Source: Ovis canadensis
Lineage: Eukaryota > Chordata > Mammalia > Artiodactyla > Bovidae
Direction of reading: 5' to 3'
DNA: 64,000 nt
NCBI RefSeq assembly: GCF_042477335.2
Contig: NC_091262.1
Location: forward strand, 73,146,001-73,210,000
Part shown: positions 54,739 through 64,000 of the stretch, piece by piece
Position numbering within the stretch: the first letter of the stretch is position 1
Layout of the letters: every line of letters starts with the position of its first letter
Translations under genes and position numbers: made by a program
The notes under the pieces: model-generated
Databases searched by the model: none
Told to the model about the DNA's origin: nothing
The model's input: only the letters and a program-made list of their open reading frames with translations

Positions 54739-54761
54739 TCTTGAACTACTGGAATTAAAGA

Positions 54762-54983
54762 GGGTTTCCCTGGTGGCACTAGTGGTAAAGATCACTCCTG
54801 CCAATGCAGGAGACGTAAGAGATGCAGGTTTGATCCCTGGGCCAGGAAGTTCCCCTGGAGAAAGGGCATGGCAACCCACTCCAGTATTCTTGCCTGGAGA
54901 AACCCACGCATAGAGGAGCCTGGTGGGCTACAGCCCATAAGGTTGCAAAGAGTTGGACACAACTGAAGAGACTTAGCACCCAG
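54762..54983 (+). mobile_element. Bov-tA SINE
   Basis: Head 'gggtttccctggtggcacta', Bov-A body, end 'cacaactgaagagacttagc'. Confidence 0.92.
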
Positions 54984-55049
54984 AATTAGAAATAAAATGT
55001 TTTAGCAGTGCTCAGTGCATAGCAGATGCTCTTATTTTTATTATGATTA

Positions 55050-55285
55050 AGTAGGGCACAGCTTCCAGTCTGGTGCCAACTCCCAATGATGTCCTAACCT
55101 GGCTGCAGGTTGTTTGGCCTATTACTTACCTGCTTAATGATTTTGGAGACAGTCACCCCTTCTGCCTCATATATAAGATGAGATTTAACTAGGTCAGCGA
55201 TTCTGAACCCTAATGCAGTCGTGAGCCTTCAAGAATCTGAGGGAAGCCGTGAACACGGTCCAGAAAGAATCTTCATTCTGTCTAA
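55050..55285 (+). mobile_element. MIR fragment followed by MER5-like scrap
   Basis: 55050-55190 has weak sense MIR phrases ('tctgcctcatatataagatg'). 55195-55285 ('gcgattctgaaccctaatgc') resembles a MER5-group end. Confidence 0.45.
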
Positions 55286-55517
55286 ACGTTTCTTATCCCT
55301 GAGCACCCTCCCATGAGCCTCGGTTTGAGGACTCCAGGATTTGTGGGTTCCCCAGGCTTCCAAGCAGCTCTGGCAAGAAGAGGAGGTGGAGGGTAGAAAG
55401 GGAGTCAGATACCAGAGTTTCCTCCGGCCTTTTGTCTTTCCTCCTTCCTCCCTTTCTGTGTTTTCTGCTTCTCAAAACCCTGTTGCAACTCTGAGGTTAG
55501 AATAAGCCCAGAGCCCC

Positions 55518-55545
55518 GGGGGTGGGGGTGGGGTGGGGTGAGGGG
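55518..55545 (+). repeat. G-rich run, predicted G-quadruplex
   Basis: Five tracts of four or five G, separated by single T or TGA spacers. Four or more G-tracts with one-base loops is the classic stable intramolecular quadruplex pattern. Confidence 0.85.
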
Positions 55546-56470
55546 ATGACTGAGGATGGACTTGCCCACCCCTCCGCACTCCCCCCTGCCTTTTCTGTCT
55601 GAGGTTTTCTCAGTCTCTTCCATAGCTCGAAAACGCCTTCCTCAGTGGGGGTGTGGGGGTGGAGAGGGCATGTTTAGGGGAAAACGGCGTCATCCGTACT
55701 GAGCGAAGAGGCAGCCGGAGAAACCCAAGATGCTGCGGAAGGCATCCTTCTTTATCTGCTGGATCGCGGGCCAGCTCCCTGTGCAGCGGACCATCTCATG
55801 CATCCTCGGTGGCAATCAGAGGGGATTTACGGAGGCCATCCCGGCAGGAAGGCAGAAACCGGCTCCGCCAGAAGGAAAAAAAGCCTCCCGGAGCCAGGCC
55901 TGCATCATGGAGGTGTCACCCCACCCCACCCCCATAAAGGAGACCAGCGAGGTGCCAGGAGCAGTGACCCCCCCCCCCACTGTCGGGGGTGCAAGGTGGA
56001 GCCGCCAAGCCCTCTGCGTGGGTTCCTTGTCCTCACACGTCCCGCCCATAAATGGCCCAGGTGCCCGGCGGACTGCTCTGGCCGTTTTTTATTGGGGATC
56101 ATTCCCCAAGGCCACGTGGCCAGGAAACAGGGCCGGGGACACAATGGTGGCGCAGTGACCGGCGGCCTGGCCCCGGGCTAATCACTCAAAACACCTGGAG
56201 GAGCTCGTCCAAGGAAGCAAGAAACAAAATCCCCGCGATTAGGGCTGCAGGCTTCTGGTGGTCCCAGCTAATCTCTTTCAGGTGGAGGGCTCGGTAGGGA
56301 GGCCAGGCTGTCTCCCCGACCCATAGCCGCCTGAAGCTGGGGGCCTGGGGACCAGTGGCTGGGGCATGTCCAACCATGAAGCTCACAGGCTGGCCTGAAC
56401 GTCTGTGATGGCAGGTGCCCCTTAAGTGCCAAGGGGGCCGTCCAAACAAGCCGTGTGCAGGAACCCCATA
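55546..56470. other. GC-rich block, no gene called
   Basis: Several overlapping frames up to 142 codons exist on both strands (for example 55730-56158 +). They are proline, serine and arginine rich and match no family I know. A candidate regulatory cluster sits at 56040-56310. Confidence 0.4.
56040..56310. promoter_or_regulatory. Candidate regulatory cluster
   Basis: Contains a perfect CArG box CCATAAATGG (56046-56055), the 12-bp palindrome GGCCACGTGGCC (56110-56121) with a CACGTG E-box, and three TAATC/GATTA cores (56179-56183, 56237-56241, 56269-56273). No repeat covers it. Activity is inferred. Confidence 0.35.
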
Positions 56471-56629
56471 AATGAGATCAAGCTATTTAACAGAACACCT
56501 CCTTTCAGCAGAGAGCCCCCCCACACACACACACAACCCCTCAGTCTACTCCTAAAGCTGGTCAGGAGACAGACGAGCGGAATACCAGAGCTGAGATGGA
56601 CAACTTAAACAAAATCAGCAAACACTGAT

Positions 56630-56930
56630 CAATTTTGGTCGTTACAAAAGTAATACATGTTTACCTTAACCGTGTATCATTTAAATGAAGAGCACAAAGT
56701 CCAACTGCCTAGAAACCATCACGTTTCATCTTCTTCTTTTATGGCTATATATGGTGGAAATTTTAAATGTTACATGAGCGTTTTCTTCCGTCCAGCAGAA
56801 TGATAACATACATATGACCTGAAGCCTGTTTTATACACCCATCCATCCATCCTCAGCATCTTTCTATGCGTCTCATCGTGCTATCTCATTCAAGGGCAGC
56901 TTCACAGTCTCGCCTTGTGTGAAAACCTGA
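56630..56930 (-). mobile_element. L1M-like relic
   Basis: 'cgttacaaaagtaatacatg' and 'gcatctttctatgcgtctca' resemble an old L1M terminal region. A short (CATC)n-like stretch is at about 56838-56852. Confidence 0.4.
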
Positions 56931-57679
56931 ATTCACTTGGCTAATCCCAGACTGATGGCTTCTCCAGATTTTCCACAGTCATGTTCAGGATTTCTTGGAT
57001 GCATTTTTAATCTTGAAATGTCATGAACTCCCACTTGGGGCACCAGTTGGGGAAAAGATATGATAAAAATCTTTAATGAATTTAAGAATTTTAGATGAAC
57101 TGGTGTATTGATAAGGACATCAGTGTAGGACAGACTCTGAGAAGCAAGAAGGCTTTGGTGCAAGAGACCCCAATTGGGTCCACCCCCATCTCCCTCCACC
57201 CTCACCACCAGTTTTTCACATGAGAATGCAGCCTTGGAGGAGGAAGTGTTTCAGCCAAGCTCACAGGGCAAGGAAGTGCCTGGTGCAGGACCTGAGCTCT
57301 GGTGAGGGAGGCAGCACGTTCAGATGGACTTGGGCCAGGGTTTTGCCTGATCCACAGGGAGTCTTGGGGAGGCTGCCTCTGGAGGTTGAATCTTTACATT
57401 ATTTTTCCCTTAACCAGTAAAGCTTTGTTCTCTGAACAACCGCTGCCTGAAACCACTTGTCTTTTGAAAGTTGGTTTTTCAGAATGACTCACCCTCTAAG
57501 AAGAGACAAAGAAGAATGCTGACCCACTGGAAATCAGGGCACTGCCCGCCCCAGAGAGGGGTGTCGGGGCTTCACTGAGGACAGTCTCCTGGGTCAGGGC
57601 TAGGTTTACGGCCACACACAGAGCCCCACGTGGAAAGCCCCACTGCGTGCCCTGCAGCTGCCATCTGGAAATTCTAATA
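56931..57679. other. Unassigned non-coding stretch
   Basis: No named repeat, RNA or convincing frame. Confidence 0.4.
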
Positions 57680-57755
57680 CTGGATACGAAACATTAGAAC
57701 AAAGTTCGAAACACCTATGAAAAACTCCAAATGAACTTTTTGGCCAACCCCTAAA
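57680..57755 (+). mobile_element. Mariner-like transposon end
   Basis: 'aatgaactttttggccaacc' at about 57732-57751 is the terminal inverted repeat of a Tc1/mariner element found in mammals, followed by a TA. The transposase and other end are not visible. Confidence 0.65.
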
Positions 57756-58439
57756 TTTTTGAGCCAGGAGCCCTGCATCTCATTCTCCCCAGGCCCTGCA
57801 AATTCTGCATCTGGTCCTGTCCTCAGATGGACACTTTCACTTCCCTGTTGGTGTCATCTCAAACATGTTACTCAGATGGGCCTGTACCCACAGGCCTCTA
57901 TGGGACAAGCAGGTTGCTTCAGGCCACTGGTGGGCCTGAAAATGACTCTATTAGTGTCTCGGGATCCCTTGTTGCAGAGCCAGGGCCCAAGCCCAGATTC
58001 CCAGGTCTGCTGCAGAAAAGCAAACTGACTGCAGCCCTCCACTGGACACGACCACTTCATGCACAAAGCAGTCATCCTTTTATGGAGGGAGAGGAGGGTC
58101 ATGAAAGGAAGGCATTTGGAAATTTCTGACAAGGACTTCTTCCTGCAGACATGGTTCCCCCAGGCCTGCCACCGTACCTGAAGTCTCCCCTTAGAGGGAA
58201 CTTGGGCTCCAGGCACTGCGTCTCCAAGCCAGATCTTTGTAAAGGTACATGATTTATAAGCCCCCATGTACTGGTTCTCCATTGGCTTAGGGTGAGCTAC
58301 AGCCCTAATTATCAGAGCAGTTATCAGTTCAGCCCTGGGAGGATGGTGGAGAACAGTCAGACCCAATCCTCCCTTCAGGAAGCCCACACTTTCAAGGGCA
58401 GGCGACTCCTTCAACACCCCTAAGCTTCCTGGTTGAGTC
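57756..58439. other. Unassigned non-coding stretch
   Basis: A minus-strand open frame of about 200 codons (57872-58471) overlaps a MIR at its 5' end and shows no domain. I regard it as chance. Confidence 0.4.
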
Positions 58440-58557
58440 TCTGCAGCCCTGGGTGCACTTGGGTCCATCACTGGACCTCTCTGAGCCTCAGTGTCTTCTT
58501 CAGTGAAGTGGGGATAACACTCACTTTGCAGGGTCCTTATGAAGGTACGTGGCTAAT
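58440..58557 (+). mobile_element. MIR SINE (left part)
   Basis: 'gagcctcagtgtcttcttca' and 'gaagtggggataacactcac' are the sense MIR core. It is split by a Bov-tA. Confidence 0.8.
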
Positions 58558-58567
58558 ACAGTGCCTG

Positions 58568-58766
58568 GTGGCTCAGACAGTAAAGAATCTGCCTGCAATG
58601 TGGGAGACCTGGGTTCGATCCCTGGGTTGAGAAGATCCCCTGGAGGAGGGCATAAAAACCCATTCCGTGTTCTTTCCTGGAGAATCCCCATGGACAGAGG
58701 AGCCTGGCTACAGTCCAGGGGGTCGCAAAGCGTCGGACACGACTGAGCAACTAAGCACAGCACAGC
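58568..58766 (+). mobile_element. Bov-tA SINE with 10-bp target duplication
   Basis: Flanks ACAGTGCCTG at 58558-58567 and 58767-58776 are identical and lie inside MIR sequence. The element ends in a (CAGCA)n-like tail near 58755-58766. Confidence 0.93.
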
Positions 58767-59015
58767 ACAGTGCCTGAAAGAATAATGAAATGGTAATTAT
58801 TCCTATACAAAGTGTTAGGCGAAGATACGCCTTCTTTTCGTGTGTTAGGGCGCTCTTTCACCCCAGAGAGGATTCCTCTGGCTGCCCATCTAGATTTCAG
58901 GCTCAGGAAGGGTGATAACACCCACTTGCCTCGCTTAATGCTCTCCTCCCAGAGCCGGCAATGGGCCTGGCACATGGTAGGTGCTCAGTTAATACTCAAT
59001 GAATTGAATTGCAAG
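58767..59015 (+). mobile_element. MIR SINE (right part) and MIR 3' end
   Basis: 58767-58800 continues the split MIR. 58940-59015 ('gcctggcacatggtaggtgc') is another sense MIR 3' end; whether they form one element is unclear. Confidence 0.6.
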
Positions 59016-59844
59016 TAAAGCTGATACAAAATTCACCTCTTCTGGACTCATCAGGTCTTGAACAGACCCCCAGAAAGAAGCCCAAGCCCCTACACCCAGC
59101 ATCGGAGCAGTTGACAATGACTTGGCCTCAGCTGGCCCTTCCAGTCTCATTCCTGGGACGTGCTGCAGACTTCCTGTAGGAGGCAGGAAGTGACATTTTG
59201 GCATCCTGATGAGAGCCCAGACTTTGCCCAGGGTCCCTTCCTTTCCAGTGCTCCCTCCCCTTGCACAGCCCGACTCCCTAAGTTCTCCCTTGCTTTTCTT
59301 CATCAGGAGCCAGTCCCAGATGTTCAGCTGAGCCATTAGGGACGAGTTCCTGGGTGGGGGAAACATTGGGGGTGGACACAGGGATGAAGGCAGTGAATGG
59401 ACAAAACTGAGGCTGTGGCCGGGGAGACAGCGAAGGGCAGAGGTGACTTCCTGGTCTGGCTTGGGTGGCCTGCGATGGTCACGCCCTCCCTGGAGAAGGA
59501 CTGTGTGTCAAGACATCAAGCTTGGTGACCCCAAACCCTGGGAAATGCTCTAGGGGCGGAGCCCTGGTGGGTCCTCCCGTCTCGCTCCACAAGCTTGGGT
59601 GCATTTATTCAATTCACTAATCAACCTCTTGAAATTATTCCAGAGGAACTAAAACATACGGTGTCCCAGCTGATGGAGAGGAGAAGGGCACCTGGCGTGA
59701 GGGAGCAAGGAAGGGAGGGGGGCCAGCAGAGAGGCTTCTGTTCGCAAATACAACCCTCTGTTAGCCAATACAGACGCGAAAAAGAAAAGGAGGCGGGCAC
59801 TGCATACACTGTATTTCTCGCGAGAGTTGAACGTCATGGTCAGG
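59016..59844. other. Unassigned non-coding stretch
   Basis: No named repeat or gene signature. Confidence 0.4.
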
Positions 59845-60030
59845 CGCACAGGCTTGGGGCTGGAGTTCTGATTCTGCCACTTACGAGCTTGCTAAATCAC
59901 TTCCTCTCCATCTCCGTTTCCTCATCTGGGAAAAAGACCTGATAGGTGCACCTCTCCAAGACTGTTTGGAAAATTACTTGGCACCTGCCTGGCATGGAGT
60001 AAGTGCTCAATAAACCTCAGTTCTGGGGGA
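59845..60030 (+). mobile_element. MIR SINE, nearly full length
   Basis: Sense MIR: 'cacttacgagcttgctaaat', 'ccgtttcctcatctgggaaa', 'gcctggcatggagtaagtgc' and 'tcaataaac' at the 3' end. Confidence 0.85.
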
Positions 60031-60379
60031 TGTTAACTCCCCAGCTCAACCGTCTGAGCTTCTAGACCTGCTGACCTGTCTTCAAATTTGCAATTGCGGT
60101 ATTTCTCAAATATTTGTGCAGTGTGTTTCCCCTGTGTGGGGTGGGGGGACACAATGAGGGCTTTTGCACTGAGCCTGGTACCTTCTGAGGGAAGTGGAGA
60201 CGCAGGGGACCACGTGGACCGAATTCGTCCGACTTGGCGCAGGTGGGGCCGGTGGGGGCGTGGTGATTCTTGCCTCGCCTGCGTCTCACGTCGCGCCCCT
60301 TTCTACTCCATTCTACTCCGCCTGCTGGCTTCGTGATTTCACCCAAGAACAGTCCTTGCATTGTTTCATCCTCAGCCCG
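60031..60379. other. Unassigned stretch next to a candidate element
   Basis: No named repeat. It becomes GC-rich at 60190-60300. Confidence 0.4.
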
Positions 60380-60540
60380 ATTCGACCCCCTTTACATTTT
60401 TACCGCTAAATTGAATCTGCTGCCAGTAATCTAATTTACATTTGAAGGCGCATACAATGCCAACACGACCAAACGCCAATAAAATTTCTAGTAAAACCCA
60501 TAAATGGCTCGGTGCTTGTGTTTATGGAAATCTTAGCCTG
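60380..60540. promoter_or_regulatory. Candidate conserved non-coding element
   Basis: A repeat-free AT-rich island between GC-rich flanks. It holds 'cagtaatctaatttacattt' (TAATC and TAATTT cores, about 60425-60444), 'gccaataaaatttc' (60475-60488) and a perfect CArG box CCATAAATGG (60498-60507). Composition and motifs suggest an ancient enhancer-like element. Confidence 0.38.
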
Positions 60541-61029
60541 CTCCTACCCCCAGATCCCTGCAATCCAAAGCCCCAAATCATTCCCATATGACGGTGAGAC
60601 ACTCTGGATGCCCCCGGCGATGGGGGACGGGGCCCTTCTCCAGGGCCTGCGGCAGAGACCCCAGCCGTTCTGCCCCATTCCCTGGAAGAGGAGGGGGCGG
60701 GCTGGCCTGGAGTCAGGTGCGCACACCTGCCGAGTCAGGGCTGCAGCCCCACCCCACCGCTTTTGTCCCCATCTGCCTGCCTCTGTCCATGCACCCAGAG
60801 CCACTTTCAGAAAGCGCTGACCATCTCCCTCGGATTTCTGGAATGACAGCTGAGAGAAAATTCCCTCGTCGTGGTAATTCACTCTCCTGCTTTCTCACAC
60901 GGTCCCATCTGTAGACCATATGACCAGCATTTCCTAGACTCATGGGAGCATCTCTTCTCAATTTTGGAGGCAACTCAAGGAGGACCAGTTCCTTCTTTTA
61001 ATAATAGTTTGAATAATAATAAAAATAAA
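60541..61029. other. GC-rich then AT-rich unassigned stretch
   Basis: Open frames at 60512-60914 (+) and 60544-60882 (-) arise in GC-rich DNA and are unrelated to known proteins. 61000-61030 is an AAT/AAAT-rich run. Confidence 0.4.
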
Positions 61030-61167
61030 AGCAAATCCCTAATGGAAATTTAGTACATAGCAGGCACTTTTTTCAGTACTTTGTGTATAACAACTCAGTT
61101 CTAACATCAGCTCTACAAGGTGGGACATTTTTTATTCTTGGGGACTGGTGAGGAAACTAAGGCTCAG
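61030..61167 (-). mobile_element. MIR SINE, antisense (left part)
   Basis: 'gtacatagcaggcacttttt' and 'tgaggaaactaaggctcaga' are inverted MIR blocks. It is split by a Bov-tA. Confidence 0.85.
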
Positions 61168-61372
61168 AAAAGTGAAGTCACTCAGGCGTGTCCGACTCTT
61201 TGTGACCCCATGGACTGTAGCCCACCAGGCTCCTCCATGCATGGAATTTTCTAGGCAAGAGTACTGGAGTGGGTTGTCATTTCATTCTCCAGGGGATCTT
61301 CCCAACCCAGGGATCGAACCTGGGTCTCCCGCATTGCAGGCAGACGCTTTACCATCTGAGCCACCAGGGAAT
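61168..61372 (-). mobile_element. Bov-tA SINE, antisense
   Basis: A complete inverted element from 'aagtgaagtcactcaggcgt' to the head 'ccatctgagccaccaggga'. The inverted B-box region is near 61309-61327. Confidence 0.94.
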
Positions 61373-61600
61373 AACAGAAGGGTTAAGTAACCTGCAAGGT
61401 CACACAATAACGAAAGCATGGAGCTAACCATTCAGGTCCAGAAGTCACACACTCAGCCTTCCCATCAATGGTACTCTGCCTCTTATCTCCATTGAAGAAG
61501 CACCTTCTATGTGCTGAGTTCTGGACTGCGTCCTTTACATATATTATCTTTGAGCCTTGCAACACTGCTGCTGGGCACTACCGGCCATCCTGGAGGGGCT
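61373..61600 (-). mobile_element. MIR SINE, antisense (right part), plus second MIR
   Basis: 'gggttaagtaacctgcaagg' continues the split MIR to about 61440. 61495-61585 ('gcaccttctatgtgctgagt') is a second inverted MIR fragment. Confidence 0.7.
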
Positions 61601-61611
61601 GATCATCTCAC

Positions 61612-61662
61612 ATTCGTGTGCGAGTGTGTGCATGTTGTGTGTGTGTGCTGGTGAGTAGGTGT
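61612..61662. repeat. Imperfect (TG)n stretch
   Basis: Interrupted TG repeat; the longest pure part is about 12 bp near 61635-61648. Confidence 0.8.
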
Positions 61663-61799
61663 ATCCTTACATATGCCTGAGATTTGCAAGCCCAACTCTT
61701 GATTGTTGGGGGACCTCGGGTACAGAGTTAATCACATTCCTGGTTCATGGCTAAAGTCTCTGCTGGCCCATGCTAGGGTCCCATCTTGATTGAGAGATG

Positions 61800-61986
61800 A
61801 TTTTTTTAATATGGACCATTTTAAAGTATTTAGTGAATTTGTTACAATATTGTTTCTGTTTTTCTTTTAATGTTTCCATTTTTTGGCTCGAGGCACATGG
61901 GATCTTCGCTCCCTGACCAGGGATTGAACCCACACTCCCTGCATTGGAAAGCAAAGTCTTAACCCCTGGACCACCAGAGAAGTCCC
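61800..61986 (-). mobile_element. CHR-type SINE, antisense
   Basis: Inverted tail ('ttttaatatggaccatttta'), body and head ending 'cctggaccaccagagaagtc'. Confidence 0.9.
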
Positions 61987-62076
61987 TGATTGATGGTTGA
62001 TAGGCCGGTATCCTCCCTTTTTGCCCATTCCTGCTCCCCTTACTGCCATCATTGTGAAACATGTTCCATTGCTTTG

Positions 62077-62270
62077 AAAAGTGAAAGTCGCTCAGTCCTG
62101 TCTGACTCTTTGTGACCCCACAGACTATACAGACCATAAAATTCTCCAGGCCAGAATACTGAAGTGGGTTGTCTTTCCCTTCTCCAGGGGATCTTCCCAA
62201 CCCAGGGATCAAATCCAGGTCTCCTGTATTGCAGGCAGACTCTTTACCAACTGAGCTTTCAGGAAAGCCC
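62077..62270 (-). mobile_element. Bov-tA SINE, antisense
   Basis: From 'aaaagtgaaagtcgctcagt' to the diverged head 'caactgagctttcaggaaag'. Confidence 0.92.
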
Positions 62271-62279
62271 TTGCTTTAT

Positions 62280-62904
62280 TTATATATAATTTTTCTGCAT
62301 GCAGATATGATTAAGCTAAAGATATGATTTTGATTTTTTTAATTTAATTCTATATCTTTATGTTTTGTCCATATTGCTATGTGTCTATCCCTAACTGCTC
62401 ATGGTTTTCTGAAGTATATACATTGAGCATGTTTTAATTATTTATTCATCCAATGATGGGCATATAAGCTGCCATCAAAGCTCCTAGACCTAACCAATGG
62501 TGAGATTAACATCTTCATAAATATTTCCATCTGGACTTGTGTGGGAACCTCTCTGGAAAAAACACTTGGGAGTAAAACTGATGGGTCAGAGGGGATGTAT
62601 ATAATTAACTTTATTGAGTTTCATCAGAGAAACCCCAGGGTGCTATTCCATTATGTCCTCGCATCCTGCTTTCTAGTTTGTGCTAAACTGATAGACATAA
62701 AGTGATACCACGTTGTTGATGTGATTTGTAATTCTCCGTGTTACTAATAAGGGTGTTTCTTCATATGCTTTGTAGAATCGAGAGCGTCTTTGGTTGTGAG
62801 TTACTTGCTCTTGTTCTTTGATCTTTTTTCTATTGGAATTCCTACTTTTTGTTTTTTTGTGGGTTTATAGCAGTTTGTATGTATTCTCAGACACGTGTGT
62901 GCAT
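62280..62904 (-). mobile_element. Old L1M relic, antisense (left part)
   Basis: 'attatttattcatccaatga' and 'gagtaaaactgatgggtcag' are inverted old L1 phrases. The reverse pattern continues past the Bov-tA. Confidence 0.6.
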
Positions 62905-63118
62905 GCTAAGTCACATCAGTCACGTCTGACTCTTTGCAACCCTATGGACTTTAGCCCACTAGGCTCCTCTGTCCATGGGATTCTCCAGGCAAGCATACTG
63001 GAGTGGGTTGCCATGCCCTCCTCCAGGGCATCTTCCTGACCCAGAGATTGAACCTGAATCTCTTATGTCTCCTGCATTGGCAGGTGGGCTCTTTATCTCT
63101 AGTGCCACCTGGGAAGCT
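62905..63118 (-). mobile_element. Bov-tA SINE, antisense
   Basis: From 'gctaagtcacatcagtcacg' to the head 'tagtgccacctgggaag'. Inserted in the old L1. Confidence 0.93.
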
Positions 63119-64000
63119 GTATTCTAGGATATCCGGCCCTTATTAATTTCATTTTCTTCCTTTGCATGTTATTTATCTATTAGCTTTGTCTAGGTTGTCC
63201 TTTATTGAATGGAAACCCATAATGTTGATATACTCAAAATCCATCAGTTCTTTTCTCATACTTCGTTCAAACTATACTTTGTATCCTAGAGGTCTTATAT
63301 AGAAAGTCCTTTCTTGGCTCCAAGTCACAAAGGTAATCTCCTATACCTACCTTTATTATGCTTGTGGCTTGTCCTTCACTTTTAGGTCTTTAATACTCCT
63401 ACTCCTCAACTCACATACGCCGCTAGTTAGGGATCAGATTTTATCAATAATATGTCAGTATCTGGTGGATGGAGATACCCCTCTTTACTCCTCCTTTTCT
63501 CAGCTGAGTTTGCTATTCACAGATCTTATTCTTCAAAATAAGTTCACTTAGTCTCTCAACAAACCAAACTGAGATTTAGATCAAGATTCATTTAGAGAAA
63601 TTTGAATATTAAGTGACCCCATCAAAAGCATGAAATAGGCATTTGGGGGGTATCTTCTTGTAAGTCTTTTAAAACAGTAAAACCATTTTTTTCTCATAGA
63701 GATCATGTTCTTTCTTTTTAGGTTACTTGCTAGACACTTCGTGGCTTTGTTGCTTTTGAGGATTGTATATTTCTTTTTTAAATTATATTTTCTGTTTATT
63801 GTTCATGTAGAAAAATATATTGATATTTTAAAAGTGGTTTTGTATTTAGAAACTTGATGAAATTTCTTATTTCCAAGAACATGTTGATTCTAGTTTTTTT
63901 AATCATTTTTATTTTTTATGCGTCTGTAACTTTATTTTCTTGGACTGCCCTCATCTAATATAGGGATCAAGATAACACTGATAATCTGACAGCCCTAATT
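63119..64000 (-). mobile_element. Old L1M relic, antisense (right part, runs to window edge)
   Basis: A T-rich, A-poor strand with 'tagaaagtcctttcttggct' and similar phrases matches the reverse of an old L1 3' region. The identity weakens after about 63700 and may include unrelated AT-rich DNA. Confidence 0.5.

Noticed and set aside
55730-56158. 142-codon frame in the GC-rich block as a possible exon
   Set aside because: Three overlapping frames on both strands are similarly open, as expected from GC content. No recognisable protein.
57872-58471. 199-codon minus-strand frame
   Set aside because: Runs into a MIR at its 5' end, has no domain and no support as an exon.

Overview
This window looks like a piece of a ruminant (bovid, cattle-like) nuclear genome. 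It is packed with repeats that together occur only in that group: tRNA-Glu-derived Bov-tA SINEs, Bov-A/Bov-A2 units, CHR-type tRNA SINEs, BovB (RTE) LINEs and L1 copies of the bovine L1-BT type. Older layers are shared by all placental mammals: MIR, L2, L1M, MLT1 (MaLR) LTRs, and MER5/MER20-like and mariner-like DNA transposons. There are no operons, ribosome binding sites, CRISPR arrays or prokaryotic features. I found no exon of a host multi-exon gene. The only complete host-type reading frame is a processed RPS25 retrocopy.

Layout. 1-32.8 kb is intergenic or intronic-looking DNA: a mosaic of SINEs on both strands, LTR and MIR remnants, L1 3' ends and BovB fragments. The largest BovB fragment, 28484-29470, carries a broken reverse-transcriptase C-terminal half. 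32.8-41.2 kb is one nearly full-length but inactive L1, bounded by a 13-bp target-site duplication. Inside its ORF2, on the opposite strand, lies a full-length RPS25 cDNA copy with an intact 125-codon frame and its own 11-bp duplication. 41.3-43.9 kb is a three-layer nest: an older L1 split by a CHR SINE and by a younger L1-BT fragment. 44-64 kb returns to the SINE/MIR/LTR mosaic, with a GC-rich block at 55.5-56.5 kb and several repeat-free AT-rich stretches that look like candidate conserved non-coding elements.

How the parts relate. The biology here is retrotransposition and its layering. L1 machinery supplied the L1 insertions and probably mobilised the RPS25 mRNA. BovB machinery probably mobilised Bov-tA and Bov-A elements, whose 3' part matches the BovB 3' end. 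Target-site duplications that can be read directly give the order of several insertions. Possible host function lies in the candidate regulatory stretches near 2.3, 6.2, 16.6, 56.2 and 60.45 kb; these are inferences from composition and motifs, not shown facts. I did not find an undescribed enzymatic or defence system. The items most worth a second look are the intact RPS25 retrocopy, a 43-bp tailless SINE-head insertion at 48.9 kb, and the candidate regulatory clusters. Family names come from recognition of consensus sequence, without a database search, so subfamily labels and most edges are approximate.
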